Source of the DNA: Burkholderia sp. D-99
Lineage (GTDB): Bacteria; Pseudomonadota; Gammaproteobacteria; Burkholderiales; Burkholderiaceae
Direction of reading: 5' to 3'
NCBI RefSeq assembly: GCF_011605345.1
Contig: NZ_JAAOXM010000010.1
Span: 62,001 to 126,000, forward strand
Length of the DNA: 64,000 nt
Part shown: in pieces, positions 41,633 through 49,469 of the stretch
How the letters are laid out: each line of letters opens with the position of its first letter
How positions within the stretch are numbered: the stretch's first letter is position 1
Notes under the pieces: generated by a model
The model's input: only the letters and a program-made list of their open reading frames with translations
Told to the model about the DNA's origin: nothing
Databases searched by the model: none
Made by a program: the position numbers and the translations under genes

Positions 41633-42543
41633 CGTGCCGCGCCCGCGTGGATCTCCGCGATATAGCCGCCCGGGAACCGGACCACCGCCGCGTCACGACC
41701 GTCTGCCGTGTACGGCGCCACGAGCACGTTGACGCCGGCCGCCTTGGCTTTCTCCAGCGTCGCGGCCAGGTCGGACACTTCGTAGCCCGTCATCTCGTGC
41801 CCGTACGGATAAGGCAGGTGGCCGTCCGTCACGAGCACGGTCATCTTGCCGAAGCCCGACGTGATGCGAATGCGGCGATAAGTGTCGTTCGGCCGGCCGA
41901 TCTCGATGCCGGGCGCCTTGAGATCATCCGACACCACCTTGCCGTTCGAGAACTTGACGAAGTCGTGAACGAACTTGCGCACACTCTGCGGCGACACGTA
42001 CACGCGATTCTCTGGAATCGTCTGCAGTGCGTCGTATTTCGGCGCCTGCGTATGCCAGTAGAGCTGCATCTTCACGCCGCCGGTCCATGCGATCACCGCG
42101 TCGCGGCCGATCGGATCGGGGAACGTATCGACGATCACGTCCGCGCCGTGCTCGCGCGCGACCTTCATCGCGGCGTCCATGTCGGTGACGAGATAACCCG
42201 TGCGCTCCGCGCCGAACGGCCAGGGCACCGGCGTCTTGAAGCCGAACACGGAGATCGTGCCGACCGGCGTGAACACGAGCTGCGACATCGTCTGGCTCGG
42301 CGTCGGCGTGACCTGGAACACGCCCTGCTGCGACTTCTTGCCGCCGAACGTCGCGACGAAGCTGTCGGTGAAGCGATCGAAATCCTCGGGCGCCACGTAC
42401 ACGTGCGTCGTGTCGTATTGCGCCCCGACCGCGAGCGTCGGCGTGGCCGCCGGCGGCACGGGCGGCTTCGCGTACACGGCCGGCGCCGCGACGAGGCCGG
42501 CGGCGATCGCCAGCGCGAGCAAAGCGGAACGAATCGTTTTCAT
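41629..42543 (-). CDS. Exported VOC/glyoxalase-superfamily protein
   Basis: A 304-residue protein with a Sec signal peptide (about residues 1-25, ending VYA) and two repeated beta-alpha-beta VOC-type modules. The first begins YDTTHVYVAPEDFDRFTDSF and the second begins RVYVSPQSVRKFVHDFVKF. Each ends in a segment like MTGYEVSDLAATLEKAKAAG with acidic residues, and GYIAEIHAG closes the second. VOC proteins bind metal and act as lyases, dioxygenases or resistance proteins; being exported is unusual. It overlaps the DUF1275 gene by four bases and follows the DoxX gene by 25 bases. No specific activity can be named. Confidence 0.82.
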   Translation of the reverse strand: MKTIRSALLALAIAAGLVAAPAVYAKPPVPPAATPTLAVGAQYDTTHVYVAPEDFDRFTDSFVATFGGKKSQQGVFQVTPTPSQTMSQLVFTPVGTISVFGFKTPVPWPFGAERTGYLVTDMDAAMKVAREHGADVIVDTFPDPIGRDAVIAWTGGVKMQLYWHTQAPKYDALQTIPENRVYVSPQSVRKFVHDFVKFSNGKVVSDDLKAPGIEIGRPNDTYRRIRITSGFGKMTVLVTDGHLPYPYGHEMTGYEVSDLAATLEKAKAAGVNVLVAPYTADGRDAAVVRFPGGYIAEIHAGAAR

Positions 42544-42568
42544 GACTGGATTTCCTTGTTGTTGATCG

Positions 42569-43030
42569 TCATCGAGTGGTACGGCCGTCGCCGGCCGGAT
42601 ACTTCGCATCGGCGAGCAGCGTCGCGAGCACGAGTGCCGCGATCAGCCCGAGATGCTCGAAAAAGCTGTTGAGCGCCATGAAATGCGCGGCACCCGTCTG
42701 GTTCCAGAAGTCGTTCGCCACCCCCATCGCGACGAGCGTCAGCATGCCGAGGCTGCCGGCGCCGAGCCACGTGAAGCGGCGGAACACGATGCACAGCGAA
42801 CCGCCGATTTCGACCGCGATCGCGAGCGCCGCCCATAACGCTGCCGGATGCAGGCCGAAATGCGCCTGCTCGGCGACCGCGCCATCGAAATCCAGCGCCT
42901 TCGCGACGCCGCCGATCAGGTAGGCGGACACCAGCGCGAGCCGCGCGAGCGGCAGGATCCACGGTTGCGCCAGCAGCGCGTGGACCCATGCCGGGTTGTC
43001 GAAGCCGCTGTGGCTGCTCGAGGTGGCCAT
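42569..43030 (-). CDS. DoxX-family membrane protein
   Basis: A 153-residue inner-membrane protein with four predicted helices, as in the DoxX family. Recognisable segments are LARLALVSAYLIGGVAKALD, GLHPAALWAALAIAVEIGGS and HFMALNSFFEHLGLIAALVL. DoxX proteins are linked to quinone-dependent oxidation and to thiol or oxidative stress membrane complexes. The start follows the amidohydrolase stop by one base (TGACATG), so translation is coupled. It is the third gene of the XapX-to-porin operon. Confidence 0.88.
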   Translation of the reverse strand: MATSSSHSGFDNPAWVHALLAQPWILPLARLALVSAYLIGGVAKALDFDGAVAEQAHFGLHPAALWAALAIAVEIGGSLCIVFRRFTWLGAGSLGMLTLVAMGVANDFWNQTGAAHFMALNSFFEHLGLIAALVLATLLADAKYPAGDGRTTR

Positions 43031-43031
43031 G

Positions 43032-44924
43032 TCAGACCGCCCAGCAGGAGCAGCCGAACGCGCCCCAGAAGCCCTTCGCGTCCGACGTCGGCAATGCGCT
43101 GCCCCACGCGCCCGCATGCGCATGCTGGTGCACGTTGCAGGCGTTCGCGCAGCCGCACATCGCGGCGGCCGCCGCCGCGCGTTGCAGCGGTGCGCCGCTG
43201 CGCTGCGTCGCGCCCCAGCCGCCGTAGCCGCCGTACTCGCGCACCGGCGACCAGTCCGGCATCGCCGGCGGAATCGGTGCGTCATGCGACGCGAACGGCC
43301 CCGCACCCCACACGATCCGGCCGCCGACCACCGTCAGCAGCGCGGTCGTGCCCGCGATGTCGTCCTCCGCGCACGCGAAGAAGTCGCGATCCGGAACGAC
43401 CACGTCCGCAAGTTGCCCGACCGCGATGCGCCCTTTCTTGCCGACCTCGTTCGAGAACCACGTCACGTACTCGGTCCACATGCGCAGCGCGGTCTCGCGA
43501 TCCAGCAGGTTGCGCTGCGGGTACATGCGCAGCCCGCCGATCGTCTTGCCCGTCACGAGCCAGGACAGCGACACCCACGGGTTGTACGACGCCACGCGCG
43601 TCGCGTCGGTACCGGCCGACACCTTGAGGCCCTTCGACAGCATCTTCGCGACCGGCGGCGTCGCTTCGGCCGCCTGCGCGCCGTAGCGCTCGACGAAGTA
43701 TTCGCCCTGGTACGCCATCCGGTGCTGCACCGCGATGCCGCCGCCCAGCGCGGCAATGCGGTCCATCGATTTTTCGGTGATGGTTTCCGCGTGATCGAAG
43801 AACCAGTTCAGCCCTTCGAGCGGGATGTCCTGGTTCACCTTCTCGAACACGTCGAGTGCGCGGCTGATCGTTTCGTCGTAGGTCGCATGCATGCGCCACG
43901 GCCAGCGGTTCTGTGCAAGCACGCGCACGACGCCTTCGAGATCGTCTTCCATCTGCGCCGGCAGGTCCGGGCGCGCGACGCGGAAGTCCTCGAAATCGGC
44001 CGCCGAGAACACCAGCATCTCGCCCGCGCCGTTGTTGCGGAAGTAGTCGGTGCCGTCGTGGTACTTCGTGCTCTTCGTCCAGTTCACGAAGTCTTCCTTC
44101 TCCGCGTTCGGCTTCTGCGTGAACAGGTTGTACGCGATCCGGATCGTCATCTCGCCCGCGTCGTGCAGCTTGCGGATCACCTCGTAGTCGTCCGGATAGT
44201 TCTGCGAACCGCCGCCCGCGTCGATCACGCCCGTCACGCCGAGACGGTTCAGCTCGCGCATGAAGTGGCGGGTCGAGTTGTACTGGTATTCGAACGGCAG
44301 CTTCGGCCCCTTCGCGAGCGTCGCGTACAGGATCGTCGCGTTCGGGTTCGCGAGCAGCAGCCCGGTCGGGTTGCCCGCCGCATCGCGCAGGATCGTGCCG
44401 CCCGGCGGCTCGGGCGTGTCCTTCGTATAACCAACCACGCGCAGCGCGGCCGCGTTCAGCAGTGCGCGATCGTACAGGTGCAGGATGAACACCGGCGTAT
44501 CGGGCGCGGCCGCGTTGAGTTCCTCGATCGTCGGCAGGCGCTTCTCGGCGAACTGGTGCTCGGTGAATCCGCCGACCACGCGCACCCATTGCGGCGCGGG
44601 CGTGATCGCCACCTGCCGCCTGAGCATGTCCATCGCGATCGCGAGCGACGGCACGCCGTCCCAGCGCAGTTCCATGTTGTAGTTCAGGCCACCGCGAATC
44701 ACGTGGCAGTGGTTGTCGATCAGGCCCGGCAGCGCAGCGCGGCCACCGAGGTCGACGACCTTCGTCGCGCGGCCCGCGAGCGGCATCACGTCCGCGTCGT
44801 GGCCGACCGCGACGAAGCGGCCGTCCTTGATTGCGACGGCGGTCGCGACGGGGTTCGCACGATCGAGCGTCGTGATGCGCCCGTTATGCAGGATGAGATC
44901 GGGTTGAGTGTCGGGTGTGCTCAT
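43032..44924 (-). CDS. YtcJ-like metal-dependent amidohydrolase with Cys/His-rich tail
   Basis: A 630-residue amidohydrolase of the YtcJ/AtzB-like group. The N-terminal composite domain is followed by the metal motif DNHCHV (HxH, about residues 70-75). A long TIM barrel then carries MHATYDETI, WFFDHAETI and SAGTDATRV. The C-terminal urease-like sandwich ends near residue 570 (GGRIVWGAGPF). After it an extra tail of about 60 residues holds MCGCANACNVHQHAHAG and GCSCWAV, rich in Cys and His, which YtcJ relatives normally lack. It has no signal peptide. It is the second gene of the operon after the small XapX gene. The substrate, probably an amide or ester, is unknown. Confidence 0.9.
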   Translation of the reverse strand: MSTPDTQPDLILHNGRITTLDRANPVATAVAIKDGRFVAVGHDADVMPLAGRATKVVDLGGRAALPGLIDNHCHVIRGGLNYNMELRWDGVPSLAIAMDMLRRQVAITPAPQWVRVVGGFTEHQFAEKRLPTIEELNAAAPDTPVFILHLYDRALLNAAALRVVGYTKDTPEPPGGTILRDAAGNPTGLLLANPNATILYATLAKGPKLPFEYQYNSTRHFMRELNRLGVTGVIDAGGGSQNYPDDYEVIRKLHDAGEMTIRIAYNLFTQKPNAEKEDFVNWTKSTKYHDGTDYFRNNGAGEMLVFSAADFEDFRVARPDLPAQMEDDLEGVVRVLAQNRWPWRMHATYDETISRALDVFEKVNQDIPLEGLNWFFDHAETITEKSMDRIAALGGGIAVQHRMAYQGEYFVERYGAQAAEATPPVAKMLSKGLKVSAGTDATRVASYNPWVSLSWLVTGKTIGGLRMYPQRNLLDRETALRMWTEYVTWFSNEVGKKGRIAVGQLADVVVPDRDFFACAEDDIAGTTALLTVVGGRIVWGAGPFASHDAPIPPAMPDWSPVREYGGYGGWGATQRSGAPLQRAAAAAAMCGCANACNVHQHAHAGAWGSALPTSDAKGFWGAFGCSCWAV

Positions 44925-44943
44925 CAATGTGTCCTCGATGCAA

Positions 44944-45111
44944 TCAGAAACCGAGCCAGTGACGGACCGGTGCGACGGCCGCGACACCGATCAGCATGCC
45001 GGCCAGCCCGACCAGGGCAATCAGCGGCGGTGCGGGCGAGCGCACCTTGATCACGCTGTACATGACGCCGACCAGCATGCCGGCACCCAATGAAACGACA
45101 TACGATTCCAT
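44944..45111 (-). CDS. XapX (DUF1427) domain small membrane protein
   Basis: A 55-residue two-helix membrane protein. It reads MESYVVSLGAGMLVGVMYSV, then the XapX core RSPAPPLIALVGLAGMLIG. The family is named for its link with xanthosine phosphorylase regions, and its function is unknown. GGAGG sits five bases upstream of the start. It is the first gene of the leftward operon, 19 bases before the amidohydrolase gene, and is divergent from the LysR gene (117-bp gap). A clear paralogue with the same VxSPAPPxIALxGLxGML core is encoded at 47145. Confidence 0.9.
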   Translation of the reverse strand: MESYVVSLGAGMLVGVMYSVIKVRSPAPPLIALVGLAGMLIGVAAVAPVRHWLGF

Positions 45112-45228
45112 ACGCTCCTCCCGACTGGATTAGAATGACCCGCATCGCCGCCCGCCCGGGCGCCATGCGCCCGCGGCGCGATCCGCTGCCGCACCACCCG
45201 CTTCGCTTGCCTGTCACGCTTTCCAGCC

Positions 45229-46152
45229 ATGCAACATCTTCCCGATCTCGAAGCCTGGGCCATCTTCGCGCGCGTCGCCGAGACCGGTTCGTTCGCCAAG
45301 GCCGCCGACCTGCTCGGCGTCTCGCAACCGACCGTGTCGAAAGCGATCGCCCGCCTCGAAAAGCGCCTTGGCGCGATGCTGCTGTACCGCACGTCGCGCA
45401 AGCTGTCGCTTACACCGACCGGCGAACTGCTGCGCGATCGCGCGATCCGCCTGCTTGCCGATGCCGAACTGATCGAAGGCGAAGCATCCGCGCACGCGCT
45501 CGAACCGCACGGCCTCGTGCGTGTGAACGCGCCGATGTCCTACGGCCTGTGCAATCTCGCGCCGCTGTTGCCCGCGTTTCTCGAGCGTTATCCGCGCGTC
45601 GACGTCGACCTCGTGCTGACCGACAACTTCGTCGACATCGTGTCCGGCGGCTTCGACGTCGCGATCCGGATCGCCGAACTGAACGATTCGTCGCTGCGTG
45701 CGCGCCGCCTGTGCGCGGTGCGCCGGCCGCTCGTCGCATCGCCCGCGTATCTCGACCGCCACGGCCGGCCGACCCATCCGAGCGAACTCGACCAGCACGT
45801 GTGCCTGACCTACACGAACATCCCGACGCCCGAATACTGGCGCTTTCGCCATACGACGTCGGGCGAGGATTTCGGCGTGCCGGTGCGCGGGCGTATCCGC
45901 GCGAACAACGCCGACGTGCTCTGCCCCGCGCTGATCGCCGGCCAGGGCCTCGCACTGCAGCCGTCGTTCCTGGTGTGGAACGAGTTGCAAAGCGGTGTGC
46001 TCGAGGAAGTGATGCATGACTGGAAAATTCCCGATATCAACGTCAACCTCGTCACACCGCCCGGCATGCTGCGCGCCGCGCGCGTGACCGCGTTGCTCGA
46101 CTTTCTCGTCGAAAACCTGTCACACGCGCCGTGGGCACTGCCGCCCGTCTGA
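45229..46152 (+). CDS. LysR-family transcriptional regulator of the XapX-amidohydrolase operon
   Basis: A 307-residue LysR regulator. The helix-turn-helix domain is at about residues 8-68 (FAKAADLLGVSQPTVSKAIA), followed by the effector domain with VRVNAPMSYGLCNLAPLLPA, IVSGGFDVAIRIAELNDSS and LIAGQGLALQPSFLV. It belongs to the CrgA-like branch. It is divergent from the six-gene leftward operon and probably regulates it. It converges with the YcaC-like gene; between their stops lies a 16-bp palindrome. The inducer is not predictable. Confidence 0.92.
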   Translation: MQHLPDLEAWAIFARVAETGSFAKAADLLGVSQPTVSKAIARLEKRLGAMLLYRTSRKLSLTPTGELLRDRAIRLLADAELIEGEASAHALEPHGLVRVNAPMSYGLCNLAPLLPAFLERYPRVDVDLVLTDNFVDIVSGGFDVAIRIAELNDSSLRARRLCAVRRPLVASPAYLDRHGRPTHPSELDQHVCLTYTNIPTPEYWRFRHTTSGEDFGVPVRGRIRANNADVLCPALIAGQGLALQPSFLVWNELQSGVLEEVMHDWKIPDINVNLVTPPGMLRAARVTALLDFLVENLSHAPWALPPV

Positions 46153-46157
46153 CCGGG

Positions 46158-46173
46158 CGGCCGCATGCGGCCG
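46158..46173. terminator. Perfect 16-bp GC palindrome between converging genes
   Basis: CGGCCGCATGCGGCCG is a perfect palindrome between the stops of the lysR and ycaC-like genes. It can form a tight hairpin in either transcript but has no T-run, so its termination role is uncertain. Confidence 0.4.
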
Positions 46174-46174
46174 G

Positions 46175-46861
46175 TTACTTCGCCGGCACGGCCGGAATCG
46201 ACTCGTGCGGCGTCGCGGTGCGCTGCGCGGCCTTGTGGACCATCGTGTACGCGTAGTCGACGCCCATCCCGTATGCACCCGAGTGTTCCTTCGCGATCGC
46301 CATCACCGCGTTGTAGGTGTCGCGGCGCGCCCAGTCGCGCTGCCATTCGAGCGCGACCTGCTGCCAGGTGACGGGCACGACGCCGGCCTGGATCATCCGC
46401 TGCATCGCGTAGTCGTGCGCGTCCTTCGACGTGCCGCCCGACGCGTCGGCCACCATGTAGATTTCGTAGTCGCCTTCGAGCATCGCGCAGAGCGCGAACG
46501 TCGTGTTGCAGACTTCGGTCCACAGGCCGGAGACGATGACCTTCTTGCGGCCGTTCGCGGCCAGCGCGTCGCGCACCTTCTGGTCGTCCCACGAGTTCAT
46601 CGACGTGCGCTCGAGCGTCTTCTGGTTCGGGAAAACATCGAGCAGTTCGGGGTAGGTGTAACCCGAGAAGCTGTCGCTTTCGACCGTCGTGATCGTGGTC
46701 GGGATGTCGAATGCCTTCGCGGCCTTGGCGAGCCCGACGACGTTGTTCTTCAGCGTCTGGCGATCGATCGACTGCACGCCGAACGCCATCTGCGGCTGCT
46801 GGTCGATGAAGATCAACTGGCTGTTCAGGGGAGTGAGGACTTCAAGCTTGGGGTTGCTCAT
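46175..46861 (-). CDS. YcaC-like isochorismatase-family hydrolase
   Basis: A 228-residue cysteine hydrolase of the isochorismatase superfamily, YcaC branch. The catalytic triad is visible: Asp20 in LIFIDQQPQM, Lys81 (QKTLERTSMN) and Cys118 in GLWTEVCNTTFA. The following VADASGGTSKDAHDYAM is characteristic. The natural substrate of YcaC is unknown, although the fold fits amides and N-carbamoyl compounds. It faces away from the XapX/antiporter genes across a 283-bp divergent gap. It commonly occurs with pirin, OsmC and LysR genes in proteobacteria, as it does here. Confidence 0.92.
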   Translation of the reverse strand: MSNPKLEVLTPLNSQLIFIDQQPQMAFGVQSIDRQTLKNNVVGLAKAAKAFDIPTTITTVESDSFSGYTYPELLDVFPNQKTLERTSMNSWDDQKVRDALAANGRKKVIVSGLWTEVCNTTFALCAMLEGDYEIYMVADASGGTSKDAHDYAMQRMIQAGVVPVTWQQVALEWQRDWARRDTYNAVMAIAKEHSGAYGMGVDYAYTMVHKAAQRTATPHESIPAVPAK

Positions 46862-47144
46862 GGCGCGAATCATCCTTTGGACTGGAAACGTTTAAGGCTT
46901 GCCTCGACCGGAACGGCAGAGGAGCCGGCTGTGCGTTGCCCCGGACTGGTGTCTTCCGGTTGCAGCCATTTAATCGGAAAAGTCGCGGCTCGAACATCCA
47001 AGAAACGGAATCGATCGAATTCCGAAAGAGGGGTGTCTCCGAGGGCTGTCCGCCCTTTTTTTCCGCACGTAAAACCGATACGCTTCCAGCACATTGAAGG
47101 CACAGCCTTCGCGCCCGATCAGCCTACCACGAGAGGTTTTCATC
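46862..47144. promoter_or_regulatory. Divergent promoter region with inverted repeat
   Basis: No reading frame is convincing in these 283 bases between the ycaC-like and XapX genes. An inverted repeat CGGAAT-N7-ATTCCG at 47006-47024, centred on CGATCGA, is the best candidate operator. The region around 46970-47060 is less GC-rich than its surroundings. GAGAGG is the ribosome site of the XapX gene. Confidence 0.5.
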
Positions 47145-47405
47145 ATGAAACCGTATTTTCTGTCGCTGCTCGCCGGCCTCCTCGCCGGTGTCATCTACGG
47201 TGCGCTCGGCGTGAATTCGCCGGCGCCGCCGATCATCGCGCTCCTCGGCCTGCTCGGCATGCTGGCCGGCGAACAGATCCTCCCGCTCGCGCGCCGCATG
47301 CTGTCCGGCTACCGGCTCAATACCGCGTGGCGCGACGCGCAGTGCAGCCAGCACATGTTCGGCACGCTGCCGGGCGGCGCCGCGAACGACCGCAAGCCGT
47401 CGTGA
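47145..47405 (+). CDS. XapX (DUF1427) domain protein with C-terminal extension
   Basis: An 86-residue protein. Its first 55 residues are a XapX two-helix membrane unit (YFLSLLAGLLAGVIYGALGV, then NSPAPPIIALLGLLGMLAGE). It adds a polar tail of about 30 residues with CSQHMFGTLPGG that the other copy lacks. It is the first gene of the rightward set and is 10 bases upstream of the antiporter gene, so the two are co-transcribed and perhaps interact in the inner membrane. Function unknown. Confidence 0.88.
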   Translation: MKPYFLSLLAGLLAGVIYGALGVNSPAPPIIALLGLLGMLAGEQILPLARRMLSGYRLNTAWRDAQCSQHMFGTLPGGAANDRKPS

Positions 47406-47415
47406 TGCAAGACTC

Positions 47416-48996
47416 ATGACCAACGTCGAGCTGTTTCATTACCTGCTGCTGTTGATCTGCGGCGCCGGCGCGCTCACGTGGCTCGCCGAGCGGATTTCGA
47501 TTCCGCCGGCCGTCGTGCTGCTGCTCGGCGGCTGCGTGGTCGCGGTTGCCGGCAAGCGCGTGCCCGACATGGACCCGGCGCTGCTGCTCGCGGCCGTGCT
47601 GCCGCCGCTGCTGATGTCGAGCGGGTTCTACACCGCGTGGAAGGAATTCCGGCAGGAGCTGGCATCGATCGCCTCGCTCGCGCTCGGCGCGGTGGTGTTC
47701 ACGACCGTCGCGGTCGCGCTCGCCGTGCATGCCGCCAACCCGGCGCTGCCATGGGCCGCATGCTTCACGCTCGGCGCGATCGTGTCGCCGCCCGACGCGG
47801 TCGCCGCGAAGGCGATCCTGCAACGCCACCCGCTGCCCGCTCGGCTCGTCGCGGTGCTCGAAGGCGAAAGCCTCGTCAACGACGCATCGGGCCTGCTGCT
47901 GTACCAGATGGCCGTGTCGGCCGCGCTCGCGGTGTCGATCACGGCCGCGAGCGCCACCGGGCTGTTCTTCTCGCTCACGCTGATCGGCATCGCGGTCGGC
48001 CTCGCGTGCGGCCATGCGATGTGCTGGGTGCTGCCGCGCCTGCGCGACCCGATGCTCGGCATCGTCGTGACCTTCGCGATGGCGTGGGGCAGCTACGGGA
48101 TCGCGGAAGCCGTCGACGGCTCGGGCGTGCTGTCGGTGGTGACCTGCGGCCTCGTGCTCGGCGTGCGCCAGCATCGCGTGTTCGACGCCGACATGCGGAT
48201 CAAGGCGAAGGCGACCTGGGAAGCGATCGTGTTCGTGCTCGACGCGCTCGTGTTCATCCTGATCGGCCTCGCGCTGCACGCGATCCTCGCGCGCGTGAAC
48301 CACGAAGGCGCGGTGCTGATGGCCGGCCTGCGCGTCGCGCTGCCCGCCACCGCCGCCGCGATCGCCGCGCGCATCGTGTGGGTGTTCGTCGCGATGTGGC
48401 TGCCGGGCCGCCTGCGCGCGCCGCGCGCCGGCCACGCTCCGTGGTCATGGCGCGAGGCCGTCGTGCTCGGCTGGTCGGGCATGCGCGGTGTCGTGAGCCT
48501 CGCGGCCGCGATCGCGCTGCCCGCCAACTTCCCCGGCCGTGACCTGATCCTGTTCAGCACGTTCCTGCTGATCATCGCGACGCTCGTCGTGCAGGGCGGC
48601 ACGCTCGCGCCGCTGATCCGCGTGCTGAAGCTGCGGCCGGCCGCCCGGCACACGATGTCCGAGCACGCGGTGCGCGCGCATACGTTCGGCGCGGCACTCG
48701 CCGAGCTCGACGCGCTCGAACAGCGCGGGTCGAGCCTCGAACGCCCTTCGCTCGACCGACTGCTCGCCGAATACCGGAACCGCGTCACGCTCAACGAACG
48801 TGCGCATCGGCAAGGCGCCGAACCGGCCGACATGCGCGTGCGGATGCTGCGCGTCGAGCTCGAACTCGTCGGCGTGTCGCGCGATGCGCTGCTCGACCTG
48901 CATCGCGACGGCAAGGTCGACGACACCGTGCTGCACCGGATCGAATCGGAACTCGATTTCGAGGAACTGCGCCTGCAGCGCCTGCTCGAACCTTGA
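47416..48996 (+). CDS. CPA1-family Na+/H+ (cation/proton) antiporter
   Basis: A 526-residue membrane antiporter with about 12 helices. CPA1 signatures are GAIVSPPDAVAAKAIL (about residues 121-136), GESLVNDASGLLLYQ with the ion-binding Asn-Asp pair (about 153-167) and WSGMRGVVSLAAAIALP (about 353-369). The last 120 residues form a cytoplasmic, charged helical tail (ELDALEQRGSSLERP and onwards) likely to regulate transport. It exchanges Na+ or K+ for protons. It follows the XapX gene by 10 bases and precedes OsmC by 47. The exact cation preference is open. Confidence 0.92.
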   Translation: MTNVELFHYLLLLICGAGALTWLAERISIPPAVVLLLGGCVVAVAGKRVPDMDPALLLAAVLPPLLMSSGFYTAWKEFRQELASIASLALGAVVFTTVAVALAVHAANPALPWAACFTLGAIVSPPDAVAAKAILQRHPLPARLVAVLEGESLVNDASGLLLYQMAVSAALAVSITAASATGLFFSLTLIGIAVGLACGHAMCWVLPRLRDPMLGIVVTFAMAWGSYGIAEAVDGSGVLSVVTCGLVLGVRQHRVFDADMRIKAKATWEAIVFVLDALVFILIGLALHAILARVNHEGAVLMAGLRVALPATAAAIAARIVWVFVAMWLPGRLRAPRAGHAPWSWREAVVLGWSGMRGVVSLAAAIALPANFPGRDLILFSTFLLIIATLVVQGGTLAPLIRVLKLRPAARHTMSEHAVRAHTFGAALAELDALEQRGSSLERPSLDRLLAEYRNRVTLNERAHRQGAEPADMRVRMLRVELELVGVSRDALLDLHRDGKVDDTVLHRIESELDFEELRLQRLLEP

Positions 48997-49043
48997 AGCC
49001 CGGCCAAGCCGCCACCTCTCCCCTTTCTCCTTATGGAACTGCA

Positions 49044-49436
49044 ATGAGCGAACTGTCCGTCGAAGCAAGCATCGGCTCCGTCGATTACCTCGTCCACTTC
49101 AGCGACGGCGTCCACCAGTGGCGCGCCGACGAGCCTGCATCGCTCGGCGGCGGCGATGCCGCGCCGACGCCCGTCGCGCTGCTGCTGTCGAGCCTCGGCG
49201 CATGCACCGCGATCACGCTGAAGATGTATGCGCAACGCAAGGGCTGGCCGCTCACCGAAGTGCACGTGAAGCTCGCGCACGAATCGGGCAGCGCGGGCAG
49301 CACGATCGTGCGCCGCATCACGCTCGACGGCGACCTGTCCGCCGAGCAGCGCGAGCGCCTGCTGCAGATCGCGAACGCATGCCCGGTGCACAAGATCCTC
49401 ACGCATCCGATCACCATCGACACGGCGATCGCCTGA
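49044..49436 (+). CDS. OsmC/Ohr-family peroxidase-like protein
   Basis: A 130-residue OsmC-family protein. The two redox cysteines are visible: in SSLGACTAITLKMYAQRKGW (about residue 54) and in NACPVHKIL (about 113). This YhfA/OsmC-like pattern is associated with detoxification of organic hydroperoxides. Cytoplasmic; no signal peptide. Start MSELSVE was chosen over a proline-rich leader overlapping the antiporter end. It sits between the antiporter and pirin genes, 33 bases before the latter, in what looks like a stress operon. Confidence 0.9.
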   Translation: MSELSVEASIGSVDYLVHFSDGVHQWRADEPASLGGGDAAPTPVALLLSSLGACTAITLKMYAQRKGWPLTEVHVKLAHESGSAGSTIVRRITLDGDLSAEQRERLLQIANACPVHKILTHPITIDTAIA

Positions 49437-49469
49437 TCGCACACCGCATCGACCACGAGAATCCCCACC

